Below are positions 10,722 through 21,148 of a stretch of 64,000 bases of DNA, one piece after another. Position 1 is the first letter of the stretch. Every line of letters starts with the position of its first letter. The stretch is from Nothophaeocryptopus gaeumannii (taxonomy: Eukaryota > Ascomycota > Dothideomycetes > Mycosphaerellales > Mycosphaerellaceae): assembly GCA_031771865.1 (NCBI GenBank), contig JASISA010000019.1, positions 310,001 through 374,000 on the forward strand, in the 5' to 3' direction. The notes under the pieces were generated by a model. That model was not told the origin of the DNA, ran no database searches, and saw nothing but the letters and a program-made list of their open reading frames with translations. A program made the position numbers and the translations under genes.

Positions 10722-11996
10722 ATGGATAGAGCCAAGGGATTGGTGAAGGGAGGATGGCACCCCTCCGGCGACCGTCAGATCCACCGCGATTCCTGGAAGA
10801 GCGATCTGAAGGGAATGGCTACGGGCAAGAAGAAGGACCCATACGAAGATGCACGAAACCACCAGTCTGCGCCGTTGACCAGTCTGCGCGACCCCGAATC
10901 CTTTGGTCCTCCTCCGAAACACAACGCATACTACGGAGCAGATGGCCAAGCCCGCTCTCCAACTTCTGCCACGCCCAGCAGAATAGGCACTGGTCTATCA
11001 ACGACTTCGAGCGCATCGACACGGACTGGCGGATGGGGATCGAATGCTGTTGAGCCAGGATACGCCGAGCGAAAGAGACAAGAGGCGGAGCAGAGAGAAG
11101 CGCAAGAACAGGCCGAGTTCGATCAGCAGAGAGTGCAGCCATATCGCACAGATACTTCGGGTTTGAGAACAGATAACCTACCCAAGCCACCTGTCAGAAG
11201 GACGGATGGTACGCCGCCAGCTGTAGGTGGTCGGTCGTCTTCGCCGGCACTCCCGCCGAGAGCTCCGCCACGGCAGACAACTGGCATAATTCCTCCGCCC
11301 ACTTCTGCTAGACAGAACACAGGTAGTGTCGCATCTCATAACTCCGGAGCGCCGCCTCCCATTCTACCTCCCAGACAGCATGAGTACCCAGATGAGCACA
11401 CCCCAGCTCCGCCACCTCCGTATCAAGAAGCAGCGAAGGATCCTCCAGTGCAAAGTCAGTATGGCAACCTTGCCCAAGGCGTAGCACAAAGATTCGGACA
11501 CGCAGCACAATCATTTCCAAGGCCACAACAGTCGCAAGATCCGGCTGCTGTGAATCCAGGAGCAGTGAGCAGATTGGGCCAAGCGGGCGTGAATGTGTCA
11601 GGCTTCGGCATTGGAGGCAGCAACAACAGCAATACCACCACATACACACCGTCAGCGCAACAAGTACAGAGTGCTGCGTCCTTTGCCCAGGGCGCTGCAT
11701 CGCGCTTCGGCCAGTCCAATGCTTCTACAGCATCAGCACAGTCCAACGTCCATGGAGGGCAGCTCAGTGAGCTACAACAGCGCTTTGCCCGTATGAAACC
11801 CGGATCTTCAAATGAAGCTTCGGCTCCCTCTACATCATCTGCGGCGCCTGCGGTAGGACAAAAGAAACCGCCACCCCCTCCGCCTCCGAAGAAGGCAGCT
11901 CTTGGTGCACCAAGTGTAGGACAGCAGGGCGGTGCTTTTGATAGTCAAGGAGCTCCTCCGCCCATTCCGATGGGTACTAAGCCGAAGCCTTCATGA
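10722..11996 (+). CDS. AIM3-like proline-rich protein
   Basis: Protein of 424 residues resembling the AIM3 family. In yeast Aim3 binds the amphiphysin Rvs167 at cortical actin patches. The N-terminus has a KGGWHP segment (residues 9-14), and at about 53-63 there is a TSLRDPESFGPPPK block matching the conserved SLKDPxSFPPPP signature of Aim3. The middle is proline-rich with many PxxP stretches (PPPILPPR, APPPPYQE), as expected for SH3 binding. It is followed by Gln/Ala/Ser-rich repeats containing 'ASRFGQS' and 'AQRFGHA' units, an LQQRFARM segment and a poly-Pro run near the C-terminus (KKPPPPPPPKK). The frame is uninterrupted. A short upstream exon is possible because a TTTAG precedes the ATG. 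Function is inferred from family only. Confidence 0.6.
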   Translation: MDRAKGLVKGGWHPSGDRQIHRDSWKSDLKGMATGKKKDPYEDARNHQSAPLTSLRDPESFGPPPKHNAYYGADGQARSPTSATPSRIGTGLSTTSSASTRTGGWGSNAVEPGYAERKRQEAEQREAQEQAEFDQQRVQPYRTDTSGLRTDNLPKPPVRRTDGTPPAVGGRSSSPALPPRAPPRQTTGIIPPPTSARQNTGSVASHNSGAPPPILPPRQHEYPDEHTPAPPPPYQEAAKDPPVQSQYGNLAQGVAQRFGHAAQSFPRPQQSQDPAAVNPGAVSRLGQAGVNVSGFGIGGSNNSNTTTYTPSAQQVQSAASFAQGAASRFGQSNASTASAQSNVHGGQLSELQQRFARMKPGSSNEASAPSTSSAAPAVGQKKPPPPPPPKKAALGAPSVGQQGGAFDSQGAPPPIPMGTKPKPS

Positions 11997-12485
11997 AGGA
12001 TATGGTCAAGAAGTAACTGTGCTGCTGCACTATATCTCCTGTCAATCCATCGGCTTTCGCTTCTCGTTTTCCTGATGCTTGGCACGAGCGAGGATGTTGC
12101 CCAGCTGTGGAGCAAATGCTGGCGCAGCTCCGCTGGAGCTCTTCCTAGGCGCACACTGCAGATCGTGGGTCCATCTACCGCAGCAACATCGCTGAAGACC
12201 TCTACTTGGGTTCGCATTAGGCTTTGAAGAAATAGACACCCCCTCTGTCTCTGCCCGAGGTCTTCTGGAAACACTATCATGCGCGCCTCGAAAAGCTCCA
12301 ATCAGCCGGCAGGGGCCTTTTCAGCTCGCAATGCGCTTCGGGGGATCTTACGATGCTCATAGACAGTGGGCATCCGAACAGCACAAAAGGAGAGCGTATT
12401 CCCCTGCAGCCTGAGCGTGTAGCTCTCTCTCCTACAAAACGGTAGCTCCTGTCCGCATAGAGCAACAACTGTACAACTCTTCACC
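11997..12485. other. Intergenic, no gene seen
   Basis: 3' region of the AIM3-like gene and leader of the SDR relic. Open frames here on both strands are short and of atypical composition. I see no RNA gene or repeat. Confidence 0.4.
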
Positions 12486-13358
12486 ATGTTACAAACAGAC
12501 ACTCTTGAAGGCAAGGTCGTAGCAATCACCGGCGCCGCATCTGGAATGGGACTTGCTTCAGCGAAGCTGCTGGTTCCAACAAATGCGAAGTTAGCATTGC
12601 CGATGTCACCGCTGAAGCGCTTGAGAAGGCTGTCACAGAGCTGCGCCAGCTCGGCAGCGAGGACGCTGTCTTGGCACAGACCGTCGACGTTCAAGACCAG
12701 ACCTCAGTCAACAATTGGATCGAAGCTACCATCGAGAAATTCGCCACCCTCGATGCGGCAGCCAACTGCGCCGGTGTCCTCGATGCCCCTGAACCAGGAA
12801 AGCTTTTCCACGAGGAAGGCGCGTCCAGCAGTCGAGGATGGGACTGGATCCTCGGCGTCAACCTCACCGGCGTAGCCAATTGCATGCGCGCGGAACTAAA
12901 GCACATGGACTCCGGTTCTTCCATCGTCAACATCGCCTCTGTCGCCGGTCTCAAGGGTGGTTTGGGACCAGCAGCGCACACTGCTTCCAAGCACGGGGTT
13001 GTTGGACTTACGAAAGCTGTTGCTAGAAAGCATGATCCGAAGGAGATCAGGATGAAAGCGGTTGCACCTGGTGTCGTGGAAACGGGGATGTTGAGGGAGA
13101 GTAGTCAGATTCATGGAGGGGATGTTCAGAGAAGACTCTACGAGAGTACGCTTGGCTAGGAAAGGGGAGGCAGAGGAGTTGGCGTTTGCGTTTGCGTTTG
13201 CGATTTTGCTGAGTGAGGATGCGAGTCTTGTTACGGGGTCGATTTATCGTGTTGATGCTGGGATGTTGGCTCGAGCGGGAGGGAATGAGTATGCGGAGGT
13301 GGCAGCAGTCCCTGAGTCCGCGCGGTGGACAAAGTGTAGTCCGGCTATCGCGTTTTAA
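12486..13358 (+). pseudogene. Short-chain dehydrogenase/reductase with two frameshifts and altered active site
   Basis: Classical SDR (NAD(P)-dependent Rossmann oxidoreductase) split over three frames. Frame 1 from 12486 carries the cofactor loop TGAASGMG and the following helix. Near 12565-12575 the homologous sequence moves to a second frame (KCEVSIADVTAEALEKA..., then NCAG, SIVNIASVAG, VAPGVVETGM), which stops at 13159. At about 13145-13155 it moves again, to the frame carrying ARKGEAEELAF and LLSEDASLVTGSIYRVDAG, ending at 13358. The expected YxxxK catalytic pair reads H-T-A-S-K, so Tyr is replaced by His. A short Ala-Phe repeat (GCGTTT units, about 13181-13201) lies near the second break. 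No gap is long enough for an intron at either break. It is probably a decayed gene. Sequencing error could explain a frameshift but less easily the Tyr loss too. Confidence 0.75.
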
Positions 13359-14081
13359 TAGTGTAGTGAGGATATACATGAATATGATGAGCGCCACCGC
13401 CATGAGTTGGACGGGCTTTTCATAGCTCAAGTCACATGCAGCTTGTCCCATCGTACATCCCATCGACCGTAATTGTTTCTCCCATTTGCATGTGCGTGTC
13501 CTCTGCTCCGAGCATCCACCCCGCTACTCTCCAAGCGCATCTCGCTACGAAAACCGTCTCGTTTGATCGGCCTCTCAATCACAGTACCTAGCCTGGCCTC
13601 CAACACGCTCGCGACCGAGTGCGTTGTAGAATCTGCGGCCTGCGATCGGGTATTCTGGTTTGCAAGCATTGTACAAACTGCGTAAGCCAGCGTTTTGCGG
13701 CGACATGGGAATATCGTGGGGCGTGGTATGTACCTTTCTTGACTCGAGATGTGCTGGACGTGTTTGTAAAAGTTCAAAATCGCGCCGTTTGAAGTTCGTC
13801 ATAAGCTTCGGCTAGCGTCGCATGGGGAAGCCGACATGACGGTTGAGCGAGTTTACTGCCGGCCTCTCGCTCGGAGCCACATTCAGAGGTATCGCGAAGC
13901 GCGACGACAGCAGCTCGGCAAATCGAAGAGCCTGGGAGATGACAGACTTTGGCTTCAAGTGGCACCTCCAAATTCGAGAAGATTCCACGTCAATGTCGTT
14001 GCACTCTGTCTGCTCAAAAACTGCTGCTAGCCGGTAGGCAGCGAGCTCTGTCGCCTGGCTTAAGATGCGCCCAGAGCCCTC
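13359..14081. other. Intergenic, no gene seen
   Basis: Convergent interval between the SDR relic and the transcription factor. It contains only short overlapping open frames on both strands with no family resemblance. Confidence 0.4.
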
Positions 14082-16396
14082 TCAAGCTGCCTCGGGTATG
14101 CCGAATTCATGATTAGCCACGGTCTTCTCCAGCATATCGGCATAGATACGAAGACTCCCTCCGATCAGGTCCACGACGGCCCATGGACTATTGTGCCCAG
14201 TAAACAAGAGGACCCAGACTCTGGTGACACGCACAGCAAGATCGCTTGCTAGCTTCACGGGGTCTTGCTCCATGGTCGCAGGTGAAGAGCCAATCTGAAT
14301 ATTTCCATCGCCTTTGTCCAAAGCATCTTCCGCCTCTTGGACGATTCGCCCGACTGTTCTAATAACCTTCATCTCGCACTCTCTGACTGGATCGCGAGAA
14401 TGGCTCTTGGCAATGCAAAGCAGCCATTTCGTCAGGAATGCCGCAGCCTCCAGATGGCATATGTGATTCAGGAAGTCCCAATGCAGAAATAGTGACCGGC
14501 TGCAATATTCCACTCCAACCTTGACAGGAATGTATATTGCCTGAATCGCATACAGTAGCGGAGACAAAATTCGCCTCGATCTCGCGGGCGCTGGCGTCTG
14601 GAAGATGCTTCGTGCAATGAGTTCTGGATCCCAAGTTGCCAATTGCTGCTTCGAGGAGAAGTTTGTGTGCAGCCGAATGTGAGCAAGGCCAAGGAAGGAT
14701 GTCGAGGTGAAGGAATTTGAGGCATCAGGATTGCGTGGGTCGAGGATAGACTCAGGCGCCTGCTGCCAGGCCAAGGTCCAACGCTCAAGTGCATGTCTAC
14801 AAAGTGTCAGCTGAAACAACTTCATCCTTTTGCGTAGTGAAACTCACTCAAGCTCGTCGAGATCCGCTGGTCGCAAGGGTCCTTCCGAGCAATCCAAATT
14901 CATTTGTCGTGCCACATACAGTCGTTGCAGAAGGCCATACATCAGAACAAAATTCGCCATTGGAGAGTGCAGGTGGTTCTGTGCGGATGAGAACAACGCC
15001 GAAAAGGCTTGGTGGAAATGCAGCTGCTGAGGAGCCCTAAATCGTGCGTTCGCCCACTCTGTCTCCGTCTTAGCCGTCCATTCAGCGGTAGAGCAAGGCA
15101 GTAGCGTGTCCAGCTGAGTCCCAAGGTAGGACGGCGGACACTCAAGGACAACAGTATACATATTGAACACGCAGAAGATCATGCATTTGGTTCTCCTCAT
15201 ACTCTCGGCGTAGATCCAGTTATGCCAGTCGTCTTCTTTTAGGGGTTCGAATGGGGTGTTCTCCAGCGCCCAGACGTGTATTATGTCTCGAAGCGAAGCT
15301 GAGTTCATGGTCTGCGGTTTGCATTCTACGAACGAAAACGTCGTCAACAGGACTGCCGCTTGCACGTTGCGAAGTCGAGCCCATGCTTGGGATGGCGGAT
15401 TATCGGTAACCACACGGTTTTGGAATTCATCCTCCCAACGACGAAGCGTGATGTGCTTTCCCACGTTGAACAACCTACAGGCGTTCGCCCTCTCGTACTT
15501 GCTCAATGCACCAGTCGCCGACATAGCAATGACCAATTCTGGAGACCCTGGACATTCTTGAGGGCGTAATGTAGGTGCGTGCAGGAAAGGCAGGTGGTTG
15601 TTGGGATCGTCGAAGTATCCTGTGATGTACCGACTGAAAGACTTTTGAGATGGCCACTTGACCGGTGGGTAGTGTTGGAGATATGGCGTTGAAGCTTGTA
15701 TCAGACCATTACGCTGAAATTCTGTAAGCCTCCATGGACATGGCATCGGACGTAATTCTTGGGGATCGTCGGCATGCTCATCAGGAGGCGGCATCTCCAG
15801 GAATGGAAACGACTCTTGCCCATACGCTCCGGAGCCCATATCCGCGAAGTCGGAAAGCATGTCAAAGTCCATCGGCATATCCATTCCCATGGTGTTGAGG
15901 AAAGCCTCAAAGTTCTGGAAAGCGTTCGCATTAAGCAGTCCGCCGTTCGGAATGGAGAGGATACCCTCATCGTGTACGCTGACACGGCCGTTTGGCGAAG
16001 TTTGCGGCTGCTGAACATTTGACGCCAAGCTGGACGGCGAGTCAAATGACGACGGCGCAGTATCGGATTTCGATGTGGCGGTTGGCGTTGTTCCAGAGTC
16101 ACTGGAAGTGGACGACGAAGTGATTGAAAGATGCTTGCCAATCTGCTCATGGCGCTTCAAGAGATCTTTGCGCGCGAACGACTTGCCGCAGAAACAGAGG
16201 AACGGCTTCTCATTTGTATCTATACTCAGTCAGATTGCTGGCCCAAAACGAGGTCTTCAAGACTCGTACGGGTCGTTCTATGTCGCTTCAGATGCTCGCA
16301 TCGAGCGAAGTGCCTCCTGCATATCTCGCATTCGAAAGGGCGAGCAGGGGCTTTCCTCTTGACGTGGGTATTACTGGCCTCAGTGCGGGAGAGCAT
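14082..16396 (-). CDS. C2H2 zinc-finger transcription factor with fungal-specific TF domain
   Basis: Nuclear transcription factor. Exons (minus): 16396-16270, 16219-14848, 14796-14082, with introns of 50 bp (GTACGA...TATAG) and 51 bp (GTGAGT...TGTAG), giving 737 residues. The first splice joins finger 1 (FECEICRRHFARCEHLKRH) through a TTHTNEKPF linker to finger 2 (FLCFCGKSFARKDLLKRH), which strongly supports the intron. A Ser/Thr-rich linker follows, then a Met/Asp/Phe-rich stretch and a long helical region (DDPNNHLPFLHAPTLRP, later FLHWDFLNHICHLEAAAF) typical of the fungal_trans middle homology region. The frame stays open upstream of the ATG at 16396 and includes a CWVCN segment, so the true start may lie in an upstream exon ending at a TAACAG-type acceptor near 16470. 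The gene is divergent from the GH7 cellulase. Its target genes are unknown. Confidence 0.82.
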
Positions 16397-17561
16397 GATC
16401 TCAAATCGTTCCTGACATTCATTTTGGAGTCTGAGAGTGTTGCAGACCCAACAGACCTGAAGTTGCTCTGTTAGAATTATTTGGAGTAGGACCTAGCCAT
16501 CTCCAAAAGTTGGGGTAAGGTAATGATCCTTTCTTGGACAGCCGATTTCTAAGCCTGCCCTGCCCTGGGTCGTATAGCACACGCTGATGCCGTGCTGGCG
16601 GGTTGAGGGCGGCGTGCCATGTTCGAGCAGTCCGACAACATGTCGGTGTCAATGATGATGCATATCGATGAAGGGCGAGGAGGGCGACGGCGGGGACGAT
16701 GGCAGCGGATGTGTTGGCTTGGCATCACGTGGATTCAATCTTTTGGTTGGAGGTTCTCTTTGCATGTTGCTCTTCCTCCCCGACACGAGCTGTACCTAAC
16801 CTACCTTTTGCACGTCCGTGTGCCCAAGATTCAAGACGGCGAGAAGATGATCCCCGAGCAGGCTCTGATACCAGCACTCTCCGCCTGCTTCTCGCCTCCA
16901 GTCGCGCTTTTCCTTTTGGCTGGTCATCGAATCCGAACACGAGATGGAAACAGCTAAAAAAGAATATAGATCAACGAATACGAGTAGACGTCCAGTCAAC
17001 CACTTGGAGCATTACTACCCATGAACCCCCTCAAGCTGCACAGCAACATCTAAAAAGACTTCTTAGTCCCCACTAGATTAGAGACGAACCGAGTCTCTGA
17101 CGCCGTGACGCCAAGTATCGAATATATGAAGACTTGGAGCCGAGGCCAGCCCTGTCAACACCTTAGAACTAGCGAGCCTGCTCCCGTTTCTGAAACCCGG
17201 TCATGAGATAGACTTCGTTCCTTGACCAGCACGCTGCGCTCTCTCGAAGAACAATAGGCGCCTGACTTTACATCATCAGTCTGTCAGTGCCGGATAAAGT
17301 ACGACGCAATATGCGCGCTAGGTGGTGAACATGATTTCCTATTTGAGGCATTGAGCCGCTCTGGTCGACCTCAATATCTACACGTTTCACGACACAGTAG
17401 TCTCAAAGCCTCATCTTCATCAATCTGGACGGAACCAGGAGAAAATCTTCCGTCTGAGTGGCATATAAGACGATCTCTCCAGGCAAGTACTCTTCCCTCA
17501 CCACAATCATCGACGCTAGACGCGTTCCTTCCCTCTTTTCAATTCTACACACTCCTTCAAA
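16397..17561. other. Divergent regulatory region between transcription factor and GH7 cellulase
   Basis: 1.2 kb without a convincing gene. The left part may contain an upstream exon of the transcription factor. The right part is the GH7 promoter with a TATA-like box at 17463-17469 and a CT-rich leader. I found no clear cluster of known cellulase regulator sites by eye. Confidence 0.45.
17463..17469 (+). promoter_or_regulatory. TATA-like box of the GH7 gene
   Basis: ATATAAG about 95 bp upstream of the GH7 start codon, followed by pyrimidine-rich sequence. Position and context fit a core promoter of an inducible secreted-enzyme gene. No experimental support. Confidence 0.5.
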
Positions 17562-18977
17562 ATGTTTTCCCAAACCACCCTCCTTACCATCTCCCTCCTC
17601 GCTGCAGGTATCAGCGCTCAACAAGCCGGTACCAACACCGCAGAAACCCGTCCGGCAGTCGCCATCTCAGAATGCACCGATACTGGCTGTACTTCCCTTA
17701 ACACCTCCGCCACTCTAGACGCCAACTGGCGCTGGGTCCACACCACCGACGGCTCCACGAACTGCTACACGGGCAATGAGTGGGATACATCCATCTGCAC
17801 CTCGGGCGAAGTCTGCGCTCAGAAGTGTGCTCTCGATGGAGCTGACTACGCGGGGACTTACGGTATCTCAGCCACCGACGGCGCTTTGTCTTTGACATTT
17901 GTGACGGGCTCGAACGTAGGTAGCAGAACGTACCTCATGGACGCTGCCGGGGACGAATACAAAATGTTCGACCTGCGAAACAAGGAATTCACATTCGATG
18001 TCGACGTTTCTGGACTACCATGCGGTCTCAAAGGCGCTCTGTATTTCGTCGAAATGGCCGCTGACGGAGGCATGTCCACCCAACCGAATAATGCCGCGGG
18101 AGCGAAGTATGGCACTGGGTATTGTGACAGTCAATGTCCACAGGATGTAAAATTCATCAACGGCAGCGTAAGTCCTCCCTCCCCCACACCCATGCATCCC
18201 CAGCTGACTGTTCGTTTTCAGGCCAACACAAACAACTGGGCCCCCTCCTCCGGCGACCCAAATACCGGCACAGGTTCCAACGGCGCCTGCTGCGCCGAAA
18301 TGGACATCTGGGAAGCAAACTCCATTTCCGCCGCCTTCACCCCTCACCCCTGCAATTCCAACGGCCTGGAAGTATGCTCTTCAAACGAAACCTGCGGAAC
18401 CGGCGAAGACCGTTACTCCGGAATCTGCGACCGCGATGGCTGCGATTTCAATTCCTACCGTCTGGGAAACGAATCCTTCTACGGCGACGCCGCCATCGTC
18501 GATACTGCGAGTGAATTCACGGTTGTGACGCAGTTTATTACCGATGATGGAACAGACACCGGCACCCTTACTCAAATCCGTCGAATTTACATCCAAGGAA
18601 ACCAAACGATTCAAAACTCCATCTCCGACATTTCCGGAATCGACGCATCAAATTCAATAACAACAGATTTCTGTACGCAACAAAAATCCGCGTTTGGCGA
18701 TACAGATTCCTTCTCCTCCCGCGGCGGACTCGCATCTATGGGCGAAGCCTTTTCGCGAGGGATGGTCCTCGTCATGTCGATTTGGGATGATCATGCTGCG
18801 GACATGCTCTGGTTGGATAGCGCGTACCCGACGAATGGTACTGGGCCGGGTGTCAAGCGTGGGACATGTGATGCCGCGAGTGGAGCGCCGGCGACAGTGG
18901 AGGGTGCGCATCCCGATGCCACGGTTACGTTTTCTGCGATTAAGTATGGGGCTCTGAACTCGACGTTTAGTCAGTAA
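17562..18977 (+). CDS. Secreted GH7 cellobiohydrolase, no cellulose-binding module
   Basis: Glycoside hydrolase family 7 enzyme that cleaves crystalline cellulose from reducing ends outside the cell. Exons 17562-18167 and 18222-18977, 54-bp intron (GTAAGT...TTTTCAG), 453 residues. A signal peptide is evident (MFSQTTLLTISLLAAGISA, cleavage probably before QQAG). The catalytic signature EMDIWEANS places the nucleophile at E228, D230 and the acid/base at E233. Many Cys and N-glycosylation sequons are visible. The protein ends at the catalytic core (KYGALNSTFSQ), with no linker or CBM1. The intron is a multiple of three with no in-frame stop, so a naive single-ORF model adds 18 false residues after NGS (SPPSPTPMHPQ...). 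Cellobiohydrolase is preferred over endoglucanase from length and C-terminal motif. The transcription factor gene lies upstream and divergent. Confidence 0.93.
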   Translation: MFSQTTLLTISLLAAGISAQQAGTNTAETRPAVAISECTDTGCTSLNTSATLDANWRWVHTTDGSTNCYTGNEWDTSICTSGEVCAQKCALDGADYAGTYGISATDGALSLTFVTGSNVGSRTYLMDAAGDEYKMFDLRNKEFTFDVDVSGLPCGLKGALYFVEMAADGGMSTQPNNAAGAKYGTGYCDSQCPQDVKFINGSVSPPSPTPMHPQLTVRFQANTNNWAPSSGDPNTGTGSNGACCAEMDIWEANSISAAFTPHPCNSNGLEVCSSNETCGTGEDRYSGICDRDGCDFNSYRLGNESFYGDAAIVDTASEFTVVTQFITDDGTDTGTLTQIRRIYIQGNQTIQNSISDISGIDASNSITTDFCTQQKSAFGDTDSFSSRGGLASMGEAFSRGMVLVMSIWDDHAADMLWLDSAYPTNGTGPGVKRGTCDAASGAPATVEGAHPDATVTFSAIKYGALNSTFSQ

Positions 18978-19196
18978 GAGAAGTAGATATGGGAAGGAAG
19001 ACTGAAGTAGCTGGAGCTGGTCTCTCTGAAGCGCAAGAGTCTGCCTCTCTAGCATCGCTTTTTTCGCTGTCGATATTATTTTGAACTCTATATGTACAGT
19101 TTGGACCGTCAAGTCATGATGCGTATGTCAGTCTACTCTCAGTCTGCACGGCGTTTCGCTGTGAAGGTTTCATGACACGCAATCGTCTAGTCACAT

Positions 19197-20756
19197 CTAG
19201 TGCTTCGACTTGTTGAGGTTGTCGTGAGCCCACTTCTCTCGGATCCTGTCTTCCTGCTCAACGATAGCACGAGGAAGTGCGGACCCGATGCCAGTCAGAA
19301 CAAAAAGCGCCCACTTCCAGCGGAATGGATTGATGAGAATGACGAAGACGAACCAGTACATCAGCTCAGCGTAGGTGAAGAAGTCGAAAGCACCAGTTGG
19401 AGCACGCTGCTTGACCCAGCGAGTGAAGTCGATCCAGGTCTTCATCAGGCGTTCAGTGGGTTGCGCCAGTGGATCCACGAGAAACATGAGCAAGAAGCGG
19501 GTGTAGATGCCGATGTGGTAGTTGCCGACTGTACCAATTGCGTTGACGTAGGTGCAGTTGTTGGCGCACACGCTCATATGCTTAGGGGGGAAGCACTGCA
19601 GGTACCAGTTGGGTGGCGAGTAGTTCTCCTCGAAGCATTCCGGCGGCAAGAAGCCAAGCGATGGACGCTCGTACCCAGTGGCCATGATGCAAATATCGCC
19701 TTTGATGAGCTCCTCACGACCAGGACCGCCTTTGGGTGTACCTTGGCTTCTGTGATTGAACTTGATGCCTTCTTTCTCAAATCGCTTGATGTCGCCGCGT
19801 AGCCAGCTGGCCTTGCCATCGCGGATCTGCTCCAGCACATCATTGTTGACCATTGGTGTTTCCATGAAGATACCCTTGCCACTATTGGGCGCAGGTGAGA
19901 TGTCACTGAGGTCGCGGTAGAAGAAGAGTCGAAGCAGCGATTCCGGAATGAAGGAGAGTGGTGTCTCGGCACCAAAGATGTTCAGGGAGAGCAGCGCGTC
20001 GACGAAAGGGTTGCGCGGAATGATCCACTTCTCGCTTCGGGCAAGGATGTAGGACTTCTTTGCCTTCGCAGCGATAGCGAACTCAAGCGCTTCAATGGCA
20101 GATGCACCACCGCCAACGACGAGGATGTTCTTGTCCTTGCACTCTTCTTCCTTTCCATCCAGTTGAGAGGAGTGGAAGATAGGTCCTTTGAACCAATCCT
20201 CGCCTTTAATGTGTCCCATTTTGGGATCGCCGCAAGTGCCGACAGCAACGATGATTCCGTCGAAGCGGCCGTTGCTCTCGTTGTTGACGATCCAGCGTCC
20301 TTGGTTGTCCTTGTAGATCTTCTCGACCCTTGTGTCAAATTTGGTCTTCTTCTCCAGGCCATATCGCTTCCACAGCTTTTCAATTTCGCTCACGATCTGC
20401 TTGCGATCTGGATAGCCTTTATTCCATTGTACAGTCGGGTGGAAGCGGTACATGACAGAGTGGATCTGCAGCCCAGATGTGTTGTTTACTTTCGCCCAGA
20501 TGCCACCTAGATTGGTTCTCGGACCAGCCTCAAAGAGCGTGACGTCGAAGCCATGGCCGACACAGTGTGAGGCAGAGCTAACACCCGTGAGACCGGCCCC
20601 AACAATGGCAATCTTCGGTCTGCCGAGCTTCGTGGAAGGGGTTGGCGGAGCTGGGGCGAGGATGTAGCTCAGCAGCCATTGCAGCGCTTGGAAGAGGAAC
20701 GTGAACGGGTCGTTGATGAAGTGCTGGAGGTAGCTCTCGATGGTGTTTCGCGCCAT
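19197..20756 (-). CDS. FMO-like flavin monooxygenase, membrane-associated
   Basis: FAD/NADPH-dependent monooxygenase of the FMO/dimethylaniline monooxygenase-like group, 519 residues in a single exon. The ATG at 20756 has good context (ATCATGGCG). An upstream in-frame extension to 20831 has no ATG. After a hydrophobic N-terminal segment (FTFLFQALQWLLSYI), the FAD dinucleotide fold carries IVGAGLTG and an acidic strand end (LFEAG). An FMO-type FKGPIFHSSQL motif precedes a second Rossmann motif, VVGGGASA, for NADPH. An ATGY motif (MATGYERPS) follows. The C-terminus has another hydrophobic stretch (YWFVFVILINPF), suggesting ER membrane association. Substrate unknown. It is tail to tail with the GH7 gene and divergent from the NTF2-like gene. 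Confidence 0.85.
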   Translation of the reverse strand: MARNTIESYLQHFINDPFTFLFQALQWLLSYILAPAPPTPSTKLGRPKIAIVGAGLTGVSSASHCVGHGFDVTLFEAGPRTNLGGIWAKVNNTSGLQIHSVMYRFHPTVQWNKGYPDRKQIVSEIEKLWKRYGLEKKTKFDTRVEKIYKDNQGRWIVNNESNGRFDGIIVAVGTCGDPKMGHIKGEDWFKGPIFHSSQLDGKEEECKDKNILVVGGGASAIEALEFAIAAKAKKSYILARSEKWIIPRNPFVDALLSLNIFGAETPLSFIPESLLRLFFYRDLSDISPAPNSGKGIFMETPMVNNDVLEQIRDGKASWLRGDIKRFEKEGIKFNHRSQGTPKGGPGREELIKGDICIMATGYERPSLGFLPPECFEENYSPPNWYLQCFPPKHMSVCANNCTYVNAIGTVGNYHIGIYTRFLLMFLVDPLAQPTERLMKTWIDFTRWVKQRAPTGAFDFFTYAELMYWFVFVILINPFRWKWALFVLTGIGSALPRAIVEQEDRIREKWAHDNLNKSKH

Positions 20757-21148
20757 GATGGGCGGTGTTGGCGACGGTGTCGGTGGCGATGTTCTTCGTC
20801 GTCGCCGGAGCAGAGAAATTGAGCTGCTCAAGAAACAGGAACAAGCACAGCGAGCTCTGATGTCACGCCTGCTTCATCAAAGTCGCGCCTGCTTGACGCG
20901 CTGCTAAGCTCTTTAGGAGGAGATCATTCGAGCCCCCCAGCAACGCAGCTCGTCCGGATGCGCCTTCCCAGGAACAAGCTTTCATGTGACGTAACATTGG
21001 CACGTTTCTGGCATGTGAAAGCCATTGGCTTCCGACCCATGCAAGAGCTATCAACCCCAGCTTTCGCCCGCAGTGCGATCTCAACAAAAGTCGACTCTCA
21101 CACCCACACGATCAACTTTTGGCACTGTTGACAGAGCACACGAGCAAC
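20757..21148. other. Divergent promoter region, no gene seen
   Basis: 392 bp between the FMO-like and NTF2-like genes, which are transcribed away from each other. No repeats or RNA genes recognised. Confidence 0.4.

Noticed and set aside
12545..12600. Intron to explain the first SDR frame change
   Set aside because: The frames meet within about 10 bp and no GT-AG pair of realistic length fits.
16619..16957. 112-codon plus-strand frame upstream of the GH7 gene
   Set aside because: Random-looking composition, overlapped by frames in two other phases.
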